Source: Loigolactobacillus jiayinensis
GTDB taxonomy: Bacteria; Bacillota; Bacilli; Lactobacillales; Lactobacillaceae
DNA length: 50,075 nt
Reading direction: 5' to 3'
NCBI RefSeq assembly: GCF_003946445.1
Contig: NZ_RHOF01000030.1
Span: 1-50,075 of the forward strand
The translations under genes and the position numbers were made by a program. Numbering within the stretch: the stretch's first letter is position 1; every line of letters begins with the position of its first letter. Under the pieces are notes generated by a model that was given only the letters and a program-made list of their open reading frames with translations, ran no database searches and was not told the origin of the DNA. This document shows positions 9,231 to 17,404 of the stretch, piece after piece.

Positions 9231-10088
9231 GTGAATAAATTGAAAGATTATTATACGTACACAACGACAGCACTCCAAGCACAGGCAAAAATACCGCTAA
9301 ATGTGCTGCCTGACGCCACGGCTGTATTTCACCATTTAGCCACAACAATGGTTGACGTGATCAGCGCCAACAATACTAATAACGCCCCAACAGTAATGGT
9401 CGTCCCTGTAGGCCCAACTGGACAATACCCTGACTTTGTGAATATGGTCAATAAAAAAAGAATCAATTTGGCGAACGTGTGGTTCCTCAACATGGATGAA
9501 TATTTAACCAGTTCAGATCAATGGCTGCCCAGCACCGATCCATTAAGCTTTCGTGGCTTCATGCAACGCGCTGTTTACGCTAAAATCGATCCTGCATTGC
9601 TCATGCCACCAGCACAACGTTTATTTCCTGATCCTGAACAACCAACTTTGTTAGCAGACACTATCGCTAACCTCGGTAAGTTAGATTTAGTGATCGGCGG
9701 TATTGGTATTACTGGTCACATTGCTTTCAATGAACCCGAGCCAACGCTAAGTGAGCAGGCATTCATGGCATTACCCACCCGCCCAGTCACCATCACCGAA
9801 CAAACACGCGCCACTAACGCAATCAACGACCTGCATGGTGCTGTGGAACTAATGCCTCAGCGCGCCATCACCATTGGCATGCAGGAACTACGCCAAGCAA
9901 AGAAAATTCGCTTAGGCTGCTTTCGCGACTGGCACCGTGGTGTTGTCAGCCGCGCAATTTGCGATCAGCCCACTAGTGCGTTTCCGGTTACCTTGCTTCA
10001 GCAACATAATGATATCGAACTGGCTGTCCCCACAGCTATCGCCGAATACCCACTAGCTGGAGGTGACCACAATCGTCACAGTAATTAA
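9231..10088 (+). CDS. nagB: Glucosamine-6-phosphate deaminase-like protein
   Basis: Member of the NagB/6-phosphogluconolactonase-like isomerase family, expected to convert glucosamine-6-phosphate to fructose-6-phosphate and ammonia. Family motifs are VVPVGPTGQYP, FLNMDEYL and GGIGITGHIAFNEP. In characterised NagB proteins the last motif is GxDGHIAFNEP, with Asp as the ring-opening/proton-transfer residue; here that Asp is Thr, while His and Glu are kept. The substrate may therefore differ or activity may be reduced. The start is GTG at 9231 behind AAGGA; a TTG three codons downstream is an alternative. It overlaps nagA by 26 bases, so the two are probably translationally coupled. Length 285 aa is slightly long for the family. 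Confidence 0.82.
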   Translation: MNKLKDYYTYTTTALQAQAKIPLNVLPDATAVFHHLATTMVDVISANNTNNAPTVMVVPVGPTGQYPDFVNMVNKKRINLANVWFLNMDEYLTSSDQWLPSTDPLSFRGFMQRAVYAKIDPALLMPPAQRLFPDPEQPTLLADTIANLGKLDLVIGGIGITGHIAFNEPEPTLSEQAFMALPTRPVTITEQTRATNAINDLHGAVELMPQRAITIGMQELRQAKKIRLGCFRDWHRGVVSRAICDQPTSAFPVTLLQQHNDIELAVPTAIAEYPLAGGDHNRHSN

Positions 10089-11202
10089 ACACGCATGCAT
10101 CTGCACCGGCGAAACAATTATCGCCGATGGCTATATCCGTTTCGCCAAAACAATACTCGCTGTTGGCCCAATGACTGACTTTCAGCCACTAGCTAACGAA
10201 AAAGTAATTTGGGGGCAAGGTAAAATTATTGTCCCCGGCTTTATTGATGTCCACAGCCACGGTGGCTATGGCATTGACGCCATGAACGCAACGCCAAATG
10301 AATTAATAAAAATGGTACAATTAATGGCTAAAAATGAAGGTATCACCAGCTATTTCTGTACGACCATGACCCAATCAGTCGATCAAATTAGCCACGCCAT
10401 GCAGACTATTGCTACCGCAGCGCAGCACACACCGTTGATTCAGGGCATTCACTTAGAGGGGCCTTTTATCGCGCCAAAATTTAAAGGTGCCCAACCAGCG
10501 GCTGCGATCATTGCGCCTGACCCCGCATTAGTTGCTAACTGGCAGAAACAAGCTAACGGCCTCATTAAATTGATCACTTATGCACCAGAGATCACCGGCG
10601 CAACTGCTCTAGAAACCTTTTGCCTACAGCAGGGTATCACACTATCTATCGGTCACAGTGCCGCAACTCGTGCCCAGTTGAAAAATAGTGCCGCGACTCA
10701 TGTGACTCATTTGTATAACGCTCAAAGCTTAGCTGTTCATCGCGAGCCTGGCGTGATGGGTCACGCGTTACTGGAACCTAATTTAACGGTTGAATTAATC
10801 ATGGACGGTTTCCACAACGCACCGGATATGGTTGATCTCGCTTATCGTTTAAAAGGTGCCACGCGAATTGAACTGATCACTGACAGTATGCGCGCCAAGG
10901 GCCTAGGTGACGGCAAAAGTGAACTCGGTGGCCAAGCAGTTACCGTCAGCGACAACGAAGCCCGCCTTGCAGATGGTACAATTGCTGGCTCCGTTTTACG
11001 CTTTGACGACGCCTTCCGCAACAGTATGCGTTTCACCAGTGCTACTTTGCTCGACGCAGTCAAAATGGCTAGTGTCAATCAAGCAACTGAGTTTGGATTA
11101 AGTCAAAAAGGCAGTTTAGCAGCTGGTAAAGACGCTGACTTAAACATTTTATCTGCTGATTATCACTTGCAGGCGACTTACTGTTTGGGCCAAGCAATAT
11201 AG
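10063..11202 (+). CDS. nagA: N-acetylglucosamine-6-phosphate deacetylase
   Basis: Amidohydrolase-fold enzyme that removes the acetyl group from N-acetylglucosamine-6-phosphate (or the galactosamine equivalent), feeding the deaminase encoded just upstream. Motifs: PGFIDVHSHGGYGIDAM (HxH metal site), IQGIHLEGPFI (metal-binding Glu), IGHSAAT, THLYNAQSLAVHREPG, and LITDSM with the catalytic Asp. The start is GTG at 10063 within the end of the nagB-like gene, preceded by GCTGGAG. Length 379 aa is typical. A two-gene amino-sugar catabolic unit; no terminator is obvious before tnpB. Confidence 0.93.
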   Translation: MTTIVTVIKHACICTGETIIADGYIRFAKTILAVGPMTDFQPLANEKVIWGQGKIIVPGFIDVHSHGGYGIDAMNATPNELIKMVQLMAKNEGITSYFCTTMTQSVDQISHAMQTIATAAQHTPLIQGIHLEGPFIAPKFKGAQPAAAIIAPDPALVANWQKQANGLIKLITYAPEITGATALETFCLQQGITLSIGHSAATRAQLKNSAATHVTHLYNAQSLAVHREPGVMGHALLEPNLTVELIMDGFHNAPDMVDLAYRLKGATRIELITDSMRAKGLGDGKSELGGQAVTVSDNEARLADGTIAGSVLRFDDAFRNSMRFTSATLLDAVKMASVNQATEFGLSQKGSLAAGKDADLNILSADYHLQATYCLGQAI

Positions 11203-11326
11203 CGAATACTGCCTAACTTAGCAATCCAAACTTTTTCATAGTTGTCCGCAGTAAAGGAAACTCGGTTTCTTAATATCGAGAGGAACTTACGATTATGTGG
11301 ACACCCTCTTTCCATAATTCGTTGTT

Positions 11327-11364
11327 CTTCACTACAATATATGCAATAATACGAGGTAGTGAAG
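11327..11364 (+). promoter_or_regulatory. Hairpin overlapping the tnpB ribosome site
   Basis: Perfect 9-bp arms CTTCACTAC (11327-11335) and GTAGTGAAG (11356-11364) around a 20-base loop. The right arm runs into the AGAGGTG ribosome-binding sequence of tnpB, so the hairpin could mask it. It may also be the left-end hairpin of the element. Confidence 0.55.
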
Positions 11365-11366
11365 AG

Positions 11367-12599
11367 GTGATAATAATATTATTAAATCAAGTCATTAAAT
11401 TACGTTTGACTAACGTAGCACCACCTGTTACTACAGCATTAATACAAGTTCAAACACAATATATGCAAGCGTGTCAATTTGTTTCTGATTACGTATTTAA
11501 TCACGATTTCGAACTAAATTCTAACAAATTAAGTCATGTTTTGTATCACGATATTCGTCAGCGATTTGCTTTAAAAGCGCAACTAGCAAGCTCGGTATTC
11601 AAAACTGTTACCGCCCGATACAAAACTGTACAATCTCAATTACGCCAAAAACCATACCGCGTTAATGATGGTGAAAAATGGCTTTCAATTCCCAAAGATT
11701 TACCGTGGTTATGGCAGCCAGTTCAGTTTAAAAGGCCACAAGCTGATTTGGTGCGTAATCGTGATTATTCGTTTGTTGCTGATAAGCAACAATTGTCGTT
11801 ACAAACGCTTGGCAAACGAATTAAAACAACTTTTACAGCCAGCGGTTTTAAGCAGTATTTAGACGGTACTTGGAAATTAGGCACAGCTAAATTATTACGT
11901 GCAGACCATAAGTGGTATTTACACATTGCTGTTAGTAAAACAGTCCCAGATGTTGATGCACAAACTCAAAGTACTAATGTTATTGGCATTGATCGCGGAT
12001 TGCGTTTCTTAGCAACTACGTATGATACTCAAGGCAAAACCCGATTTTTTAGCGGTCGACAGATTTTACGAAAACACGCTTATTATCAGAAACGACGAGC
12101 AGCTTTGCAAGCTATTGGAACAAAATCTTCAAAACATAAACTGAAACGCTTGAGTGGTAAAGAGAACCGTTGGCTATCTGATGTGAATCATCAGTTATCT
12201 AAGACACTTATTACAAGGTATGGTGTTAACAGTCTATTTGTGATTGAGGATTTAACAAATGTGACGTTTGATACTGATAATTTGCCAAAATCGTTACGTA
12301 ATAGTAATCGTTCGTGGGCATTTTACCAATTGGAACATTATTTGACGTATAAAGCTCATGCTAACCAAAGTAATGTTTTGAAAGTTAGCGCAGCTTATAC
12401 CAGTCAACGCTGTCCTAAATGTGGTTTGATTCGAAAATCAAATCGCAATCATAATAGTCACGAATACCGTTGCCAAAATTGTGGTTATCGTAGTAATGAC
12501 GATCGACTTGGTGCGATGAATATTCAACAACTTGGTACTCAATTTGTTTCTGGAACGGTGAAACCAAAATTTGTATTTAACACTAATTTGGATGCTTAA
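11367..12599 (+). CDS. tnpB: TnpB, IS200/IS605-family RNA-guided nuclease
   Basis: OrfB/TnpB protein, a compact RNA-guided DNA endonuclease related to the Cas12 ancestor. The RuvC-like core is intact by eye: GIDRGLRFLATT (first Asp), VIEDLTNV (Glu), and a C-terminal Asp in SNDDRLGAMNI. A four-Cys zinc ribbon lies between the last two (CPKCG and CQNCG). The N-terminal helical part begins LLNQVIKLRL, typical of the family. The start is uncertain: GTG at 11367 is in frame near the conserved N-terminus, while an ATG at 11295 with GAGAGGAA upstream is also possible. No tnpA is adjacent, so it cannot move on its own unless TnpA acts in trans. A structured right end follows. Confidence 0.9.
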   Translation: MIIILLNQVIKLRLTNVAPPVTTALIQVQTQYMQACQFVSDYVFNHDFELNSNKLSHVLYHDIRQRFALKAQLASSVFKTVTARYKTVQSQLRQKPYRVNDGEKWLSIPKDLPWLWQPVQFKRPQADLVRNRDYSFVADKQQLSLQTLGKRIKTTFTASGFKQYLDGTWKLGTAKLLRADHKWYLHIAVSKTVPDVDAQTQSTNVIGIDRGLRFLATTYDTQGKTRFFSGRQILRKHAYYQKRRAALQAIGTKSSKHKLKRLSGKENRWLSDVNHQLSKTLITRYGVNSLFVIEDLTNVTFDTDNLPKSLRNSNRSWAFYQLEHYLTYKAHANQSNVLKVSAAYTSQRCPKCGLIRKSNRNHNSHEYRCQNCGYRSNDDRLGAMNIQQLGTQFVSGTVKPKFVFNTNLDA

Positions 12600-12797
12600 A
12601 AGTATCTAAATAGGGCTAATGTCAACTAGCCTATGGTAGTCAATTTGGTAGGAGCATCTCTGATGTGTTTGCACTACTGATCTTATGATCTTGAACTACA
12701 AATTCGGTTATTTATAGCCGAGTAGTTGATACTCCTCCAAGTAATGAAAAACAGTTAGTCGATTCTCCCAAATCGGCTGACAACCCTACTCCTTTCC
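12600..12797 (+). ncRNA. Candidate omega (reRNA) guide scaffold at the tnpB right end
   Basis: The stretch after the tnpB stop is rich in hairpins: ATAGG/CCTAT, GCATC/GATGT, GATC/GATC, AACTAC/GTAGTT enclosing TCGG/CCGA, and an 8-bp stem AGTCGATT/AATCGGCT (12757-12778). Guide RNAs of TnpB proteins come from exactly this position and take their guide from sequence beyond the right end. The element boundary cannot be fixed here. Confidence 0.5.
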
Positions 12798-12828
12798 ATC
12801 GGCTTAATTAAGTCGGTGGTTTTTTTGT
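12798..12828 (+). terminator. Palindromic terminator-like hairpin after tnpB
   Basis: CCATCGGCTTAA and TTAAGTCGGTGG form a nearly perfect palindrome followed by T7. It may end the tnpB/guide transcript. Confidence 0.65.
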
Positions 12829-12849
12829 AGCTACATTTATTCCAGACGT

Positions 12850-12887
12850 CAAAAAGCGACCCAGCAATAAGGCTGAGTCGCTTTTAT
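12850..12887 (-). terminator. Terminator of tyrS
   Basis: AAAAAGCGACCCAGC and GCTGAGTCGCTTTT arms; A-run on the plus strand becomes the T-tract for the minus-strand tyrS transcript. Confidence 0.88.
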
Positions 12888-12907
12888 AAACGTTTGAATA
12901 CGCGCTG

Positions 12908-14161
12908 TTATTTTACTCGAGCTAAGAAATAGCGTTTTTTACCGCGACGCACAATGACGAAGCGGCCATCAAAGGCAGCCTTTGGATCTAACTCGAAGTC
13001 CACTTCACGAATCCGCTGGCCGTTGACCGTGATAGCGCCGTTGGTAACATCTTCGCGTGCTTGGCGCTTAGATGGTTCGATCTTAGTATCAACCAACCAT
13101 TGGACGATGTTAGCCTTGTCGGCAGTCACGTCAACTGATGGCACATCACGGAAACCTTGCTCGATTTCTTCGGCAGTCAAATCAGTGACGTCACCAGAAA
13201 ATAGTGCTTTGGAGATATGTTCAGCCTCAACGACAGCTTGTTCGCCATGGACAAATTTAGTGACTTCTTGCGCCAAACGCCGTTGTGCTTCTCGTTTTTC
13301 TGGTGCTGCGGCGACTTCTTTAGCCAAGTCTTCGATTTCTGCATGACTTAAGAATGTGAAATACTTCAAATAACGCACGACATCGCGGTCATCTTGATTT
13401 AGCCAGAATTGGTAGAACTCATATGGTGTTGTCCGCTCTGGATCCAACCAAACAGCGCCACCAGCAGTTTTACCAAATTTAGTGCCGTCAGCTTTAAGCA
13501 TCAATGGAATGGTTAAGCCGAAGACCTTCGCATCAGCGCCTTCTTGCCGATGAATCAAGTCAGTACCAGCCGTGATATTGCCCCATTGATCAGCACCACC
13601 AACTTGTAATTGCACATCATTATACTTGTACAAATGCAAGAAATCGATCGACTGTAGAATTTGGTAAGTAAATTCAGTGTACGAAATGCCGACTTCCAAA
13701 CGACTAGCAACAATTTCCTTATTTAACATTGTGTTAACGTTAAATAATTTCCCGTAATCGCGTAAGAAATCAAGCAATGAAAGCTTAGATAACCAGTCAT
13801 AATTGTCAACAATAGTGAAATTATCGGTGCCAAATAACTTAACCATTTGAGCGGTCAAATGGTCTTTGTTAGCCTGAACTTGGTCCATTGTTTGTAATTT
13901 ACGTTCGGAATTCTTACCAGAAGGATCACCAATTGCGCCAGTACCGCCACCAATAACGATGACTGGATGATGACCAGCAAGTTGGAATCGTTTCAAGACC
14001 ATAAATGGGATTAAATGACCAATGTGCAAGCTGGATCCAGTTGGATCAACCCCACAGTACAGGCTGATTGCTTTTTCTTGTGTTAACTTCTTCAAACCAT
14101 CTTCGTCGATTACTTGGTTAATTGCGTCGCGCCAAGTAAGTTCTGCCATAATATCTGTCAT
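12908..14161 (-). CDS. tyrS: Tyrosyl-tRNA synthetase
   Basis: Charges tRNA-Tyr. Class I signatures are the HIGH-type motif SSLHIGHLIPF and the KMSKS-like KFGKT in ADGTKFGKTAGG. Other family blocks are VIGGGTGAIGDPSGK, QLQVGGADQWGNI and a C-terminal S4 RNA-binding domain (about residues 350-410, with TNGAITVNGQ). Length 417 aa is standard. AAAGGAG lies 7 bases before the ATG at 14161. The gene has its own promoter, a T-box leader with a tyrosine specifier, and a terminator, so expression should rise when uncharged tRNA-Tyr accumulates. Confidence 0.97.
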   Translation of the reverse strand: MTDIMAELTWRDAINQVIDEDGLKKLTQEKAISLYCGVDPTGSSLHIGHLIPFMVLKRFQLAGHHPVIVIGGGTGAIGDPSGKNSERKLQTMDQVQANKDHLTAQMVKLFGTDNFTIVDNYDWLSKLSLLDFLRDYGKLFNVNTMLNKEIVASRLEVGISYTEFTYQILQSIDFLHLYKYNDVQLQVGGADQWGNITAGTDLIHRQEGADAKVFGLTIPLMLKADGTKFGKTAGGAVWLDPERTTPYEFYQFWLNQDDRDVVRYLKYFTFLSHAEIEDLAKEVAAAPEKREAQRRLAQEVTKFVHGEQAVVEAEHISKALFSGDVTDLTAEEIEQGFRDVPSVDVTADKANIVQWLVDTKIEPSKRQAREDVTNGAITVNGQRIREVDFELDPKAAFDGRFVIVRRGKKRYFLARVK

Positions 14162-14185
14162 GTTTTTCTCCTTTGTCTGTTAAAA

Positions 14186-14407
14186 GTCACAAAAAAAGTC
14201 CCCGATCCATTGATCAGGGACGAAAATTTCCGCGTTACCACCCAAGTTATGACTAGTGCCATCACTCATACATGTAAACGACATGCGCGCTAACACGGCT
14301 TTTATAAGGTGTAATTCATCGCTTAGCGGCTATCAGTTTCCAGCTTGCCTGACTCTCTATAAGTTGCACTAAACAATTACTGACTCTTAACGTGTCTTTA
14401 TTAAATT
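14186..14407 (-). promoter_or_regulatory. T-box leader of tyrS (Tyr specifier TAC)
   Basis: On the minus strand, the conserved antiterminator box GGGTGGTAACGCGG lies at about 14228-14243. The specifier region GATGAATTACACC puts TAC at 14313-14311. The competing terminator has arms GTCCCTGATC/GATCGGGGAC (14198-14221) followed by T7. Uncharged tRNA-Tyr should stabilise read-through. Confidence 0.93.
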
Positions 14408-14413
14408 AGTTTC

Positions 14414-14442
14414 AATATAGCTTAGCTCAGCACACCTGTCAA
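14414..14442 (-). promoter_or_regulatory. tyrS promoter
   Basis: On the minus strand TTGACA and TATATT are separated by 17 bases, placing the transcript start near 14407, just before the T-box. Confidence 0.85.
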
Positions 14443-14448
14443 GGTCAC

Positions 14449-15078
14449 CTAGGCAATATTGGTCAGAAAATGAATATCATTCCAACGCGCCAATTCAAGG
14501 CTATCGGCTGATTTCCCTTGTAAAACACTAATACTGGTGTTGGCTAATTGTGGCTGAGTCATAATTTCACCCACCGTCGCACCTAGTGCCGAGCGCACCA
14601 TTAACGTCAACATTGTGCCGTGGCCAACGATCAATAACCGCTGTTGTGGAAAATCACTGACCAATTGTTGTAACAATAACTGGCCCCGCGCAACCACCGA
14701 CGCGAACGTTTCACCATGGAAACTGCTTGGATCGTAATGTGCTGGATCAACGAAAAAACGGCGCAATGCTGGATCCTGATTACCTTCGTCAATTGAACGA
14801 CCTTCCCAATCACCGAAATCCATTTCGTGTAGCGGCGCCGCAATTTGTAACGCTGGTGCCGCTAGATTGGGTGCTAGCACTAATTTGGCCGTTGCCTGCG
14901 CCCGCTTTTGCGGACTAACAAAGACTTGATCAAACTGAACCTGCTGTAATTCACGGCCAGCAGCTTGCGCACCCGCCACACCAGTTGCCGTTAACGCGGT
15001 ATCAACGTGTGCCCCGTTAATTTTGTGCTCTTGATTAATAATTGTTTGGCCATGGCGAATGAAATAAAGTTCCGTCAT
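14449..15078 (-). CDS. Histidine phosphatase family protein (phosphoglycerate mutase-like)
   Basis: A 209-residue cytoplasmic member of the histidine phosphatase superfamily. The phospho-accepting motif FIRHGQT is at the N-terminus (His near residue 8), a second arginine lies in SPQKRAQATAKLV, the acidic general acid region is MDFGDWEGR, and the second catalytic His is in LIVGHGTMLTL. Members hydrolyse various phosphate esters; it is not the glycolytic mutase by length and context. AAAAGGAG lies before the ATG. The gene is downstream of the GlpT-type transporter on the same strand with a 53-base gap, so co-transcription is possible. Substrate unknown. Confidence 0.9.
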   Translation of the reverse strand: MTELYFIRHGQTIINQEHKINGAHVDTALTATGVAGAQAAGRELQQVQFDQVFVSPQKRAQATAKLVLAPNLAAPALQIAAPLHEMDFGDWEGRSIDEGNQDPALRRFFVDPAHYDPSSFHGETFASVVARGQLLLQQLVSDFPQQRLLIVGHGTMLTLMVRSALGATVGEIMTQPQLANTSISVLQGKSADSLELARWNDIHFLTNIA

Positions 15079-15131
15079 TGATTACGCTCCTTTTTGGAAA
15101 ATATTTACTTCACCATTATAGAATACAACCA

Positions 15132-16478
15132 CTATTTAGTCACCTGCTGACCACGAACTTTCCAGGTGGTCGCGAACAATATTGCCGCAAAAACTGAGGC
15201 AAAGACAATGGTCAAAAAGCCTGTTGCCCAGCCAAAATTGTCGACGATCACACCCATGAACGCATTAGCCATCACTGATCCGAACAGGTAGCCGAATAAC
15301 CCAGTCAAGCCTGCCGCCGTACCAGCCGCCTTTTTAGGGACTAAATCTAGTGCTTGCAAGCCAATCAACATGACAGGACCATAAATCAAGAACCCAATCA
15401 TGACTAAAGCAATGTTGATCCAGAATATCGACGTTGCTTGCCAGTAAACAATTGTAAATGCGGTAACCCCTAGCATGAACACGAAGCCAGCAGGTCCGCG
15501 CCGACCTTTAAACACTTTATCTGACACCCAACCAGCAAAAAGTGTTCCCGGAATACCAGCAATTTCATATAAGAAATAAGACCAACTGGAAGCACCTAAA
15601 CTGATATGACGCGCTTCAGTCAGATAAGCTGGTGCCCAATTTTCCACGCCATAGCGAACAAAATAAACAAAGATATTTGCTACTGCGATCACCCAAACCC
15701 ATTTGTTATTCAACACGTACTTAAACAGAATTTGTTTAGTCGTTAATTCCTTTTCGTAAAGTTCGTGATTCTCGTTAGGATAATCATTACGGTACTCCTC
15801 GATTGGTGGTAACCCAACCGATTCTGGTGTATCACGAATGAGCAAAAAGGCCACAATTGCAACGATTATACCGGCAATTGCTGGAATAATGAACGCGCCG
15901 TGGTAAGAAGCCATGCCGCTCATATAAACTGCCGCAAAAGCGATCCCCCCAGAAGCTAGCGGCGCCATTAAAGCACCCCCAACATTATGCGCAATATTCC
16001 ATAGTGCAGTCCGGCCGCCCCGCTCACTTACCGAATACCAATGAACCAAGATCCGCCCAGATGGTGGCCAACCCATCCCTTCAAACCAACCAACTAAGAA
16101 TAGCAAAATAAACATTGCCGTTACTGATGACGTCAACACGGGAATAAACCCAAAAGCCAAGTTAACTAACGCCGTCAGCAATAAGCCTAATGGTAAAAAA
16201 ATACGTGCGTTACTCTGATCAGATACAATGCCCATTACAAATTTACTGATACCATAAGCAATCGAAACGGCCGAGAAGACAAACCCCAGTTGTGTTTTAG
16301 TAAAACCCTCATCCATCAATTGCGGAATAGCCAATGAAAAATTATTACGTAACAAATAATAGCCTGCATAACCCACAAATATCCCAATAAATACCTGTAA
16401 TCGTAACTTCTTGTACTCTGCATCGACTTTTTTGGCTGGTACTTTTTCCGATGCAATATGCGGTTTCAAAAAGCTCAT
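15132..16478 (-). CDS. glpT: Glycerol-3-phosphate transporter (GlpT-like, MFS)
   Basis: Organophosphate:phosphate antiporter of the MFS OPA family with about 12 membrane segments. Family blocks are GYAGYYLLRNNFSLAIP, FVMGIVSDQSNAR, GWFEGMGWPPSGRILVHW, WNIAHNVGGAL, and a large cytoplasmic loop with RDTPESVGLPPIEEY. It would import glycerol-3-phosphate or a related sugar phosphate. The start at 16478 has GGGAGGTG six bases upstream; a GTG three codons earlier lies within that site and is unlikely. Length 448 aa is typical. A near-perfect cre lies 20 bases upstream of the ATG, so glucose repression through CcpA is likely. Confidence 0.92.
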   Translation of the reverse strand: MSFLKPHIASEKVPAKKVDAEYKKLRLQVFIGIFVGYAGYYLLRNNFSLAIPQLMDEGFTKTQLGFVFSAVSIAYGISKFVMGIVSDQSNARIFLPLGLLLTALVNLAFGFIPVLTSSVTAMFILLFLVGWFEGMGWPPSGRILVHWYSVSERGGRTALWNIAHNVGGALMAPLASGGIAFAAVYMSGMASYHGAFIIPAIAGIIVAIVAFLLIRDTPESVGLPPIEEYRNDYPNENHELYEKELTTKQILFKYVLNNKWVWVIAVANIFVYFVRYGVENWAPAYLTEARHISLGASSWSYFLYEIAGIPGTLFAGWVSDKVFKGRRGPAGFVFMLGVTAFTIVYWQATSIFWINIALVMIGFLIYGPVMLIGLQALDLVPKKAAGTAAGLTGLFGYLFGSVMANAFMGVIVDNFGWATGFLTIVFASVFAAILFATTWKVRGQQVTK

Positions 16479-16497
16479 ACTGAACACCTCCCATTTT

Positions 16498-16511
16498 TTA
16501 AAGCGCTTTCA
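16498..16511. promoter_or_regulatory. cre site (CcpA operator) before glpT
   Basis: TTAAAGCGCTTTCA differs from the ideal cre TGAAAGCGCTTTCA at one position. It lies just upstream of the glpT ribosome site, a common location for catabolite repression. Confidence 0.78.
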
Positions 16512-16622
16512 TTACAGTATCGATAGAATAGCATCAACTAACTAGAAACGCAATTAATTTTGCTTAAATGATAAGATATACCAATATTATTAAAACAGTT
16601 ATTATGGTTGGTTCATAAGTGC

Positions 16623-16669
16623 AAATGAAAATAGACCAAAAATGAGTTTATCACTTTTGATCTATTTCA
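16623..16669 (-). terminator. Terminator after the thioredoxin gene
   Basis: An AT-rich hairpin, AAATAGACCAAAA with TTTTGATCTATTT, lies just downstream of the minus-strand thioredoxin gene. Confidence 0.55.
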
Positions 16670-16692
16670 TATTGGGTCACTTAAAATTGTAA

Positions 16693-17025
16693 TTATCCAG
16701 CAACAACTGGCAATTCGTCGATAAATTGCTCAACTTGTTGTTTCGTTTTACGATCTTTATTAACATAACGGCCAATTTCTTCACCGTCTTGATAAGCGAT
16801 GAAGCTAGGAATACCGAATATGTTTAATTCAGCAGCTAAATCTATATTTTCATCACGATCAACACTTAAGAAAGTGAAGTCCTTATATTCAGATTCAATT
16901 GCTGGCATTGCTGGCTTGATAAAGGTACAATCTGGGCACCAGCCAGCCGTAAAGAACAACATATACTTACCATTCTTAATTTTTTCAAGTAGTTCAGCTT
17001 TCGTTACTTTAGGTAATGTTTCCAT
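16693..17025 (-). CDS. Thioredoxin-family protein (WCPDC active site)
   Basis: A 110-residue single thioredoxin-fold protein. The redox motif is AGWCPDC (about residues 27-33), with CPDC in place of the CGPC of classical thioredoxin. The cis-Pro region is FGIPSFIAYQDGEEIGRYV. No signal peptide, so cytoplasmic. Such CPDC proteins act in disulfide reduction or electron transfer in lactobacilli; the partner is not known. GGAGTAATCG lies before the ATG. Monocistronic. It fits the oxygen-stress theme of the window. Confidence 0.9.
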   Translation of the reverse strand: METLPKVTKAELLEKIKNGKYMLFFTAGWCPDCTFIKPAMPAIESEYKDFTFLSVDRDENIDLAAELNIFGIPSFIAYQDGEEIGRYVNKDRKTKQQVEQFIDELPVVAG

Positions 17026-17161
17026 GATCGATTACTCCTTTGTGGTCAGGTTGACTAACTGTCTATTATTCTACTCATTTTTAGTTAAAAAGCAATTTAC
17101 TGACTTTTAATAAGCAAATTAATTCTGATTAAGCTATGCAAAACTTAGCAAACTAAGTTAA

Positions 17162-17404
17162 TCATTGCAGTATACGAACGTACGTCCCGTTTAAATTAGC
17201 GACTAGATAATCATGAAAAGCTTGATCATCCTGCGCACTAGCAATAATATTACGCTCGATCAATTTGCCATTATGATTCCATAGTACCTTACACATGCTG
17301 ATCGCCCAAATCTCGTGTAACTGATTGACTGTGCGGCTAACCGAATACCGTTTCACCCCGTAGCAAGCTCCCAACTGACCCTGAGTTTGATAACAGATCA
17401 GCAA
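17162..17404 (-). CDS. Small unrecognised open frame, possibly decayed
   Basis: An 80-residue frame from a TTG codon with no ribosome site. The same frame stays open upstream to a TAG at 17483-17485, and that extension also reads like protein (KGLAAYVAINRFIYHSEKV), but it contains no ATG or GTG. The composition (aromatic residues, few low-complexity runs) looks coding. It could be a gene that lost its start, or one using an unusual start such as ATT. No family is recognised. It lies alone between the thioredoxin gene and ackA. Confidence 0.3.
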   Translation of the reverse strand: MLICYQTQGQLGACYGVKRYSVSRTVNQLHEIWAISMCKVLWNHNGKLIERNIIASAQDDQAFHDYLVANLNGTYVRILQ

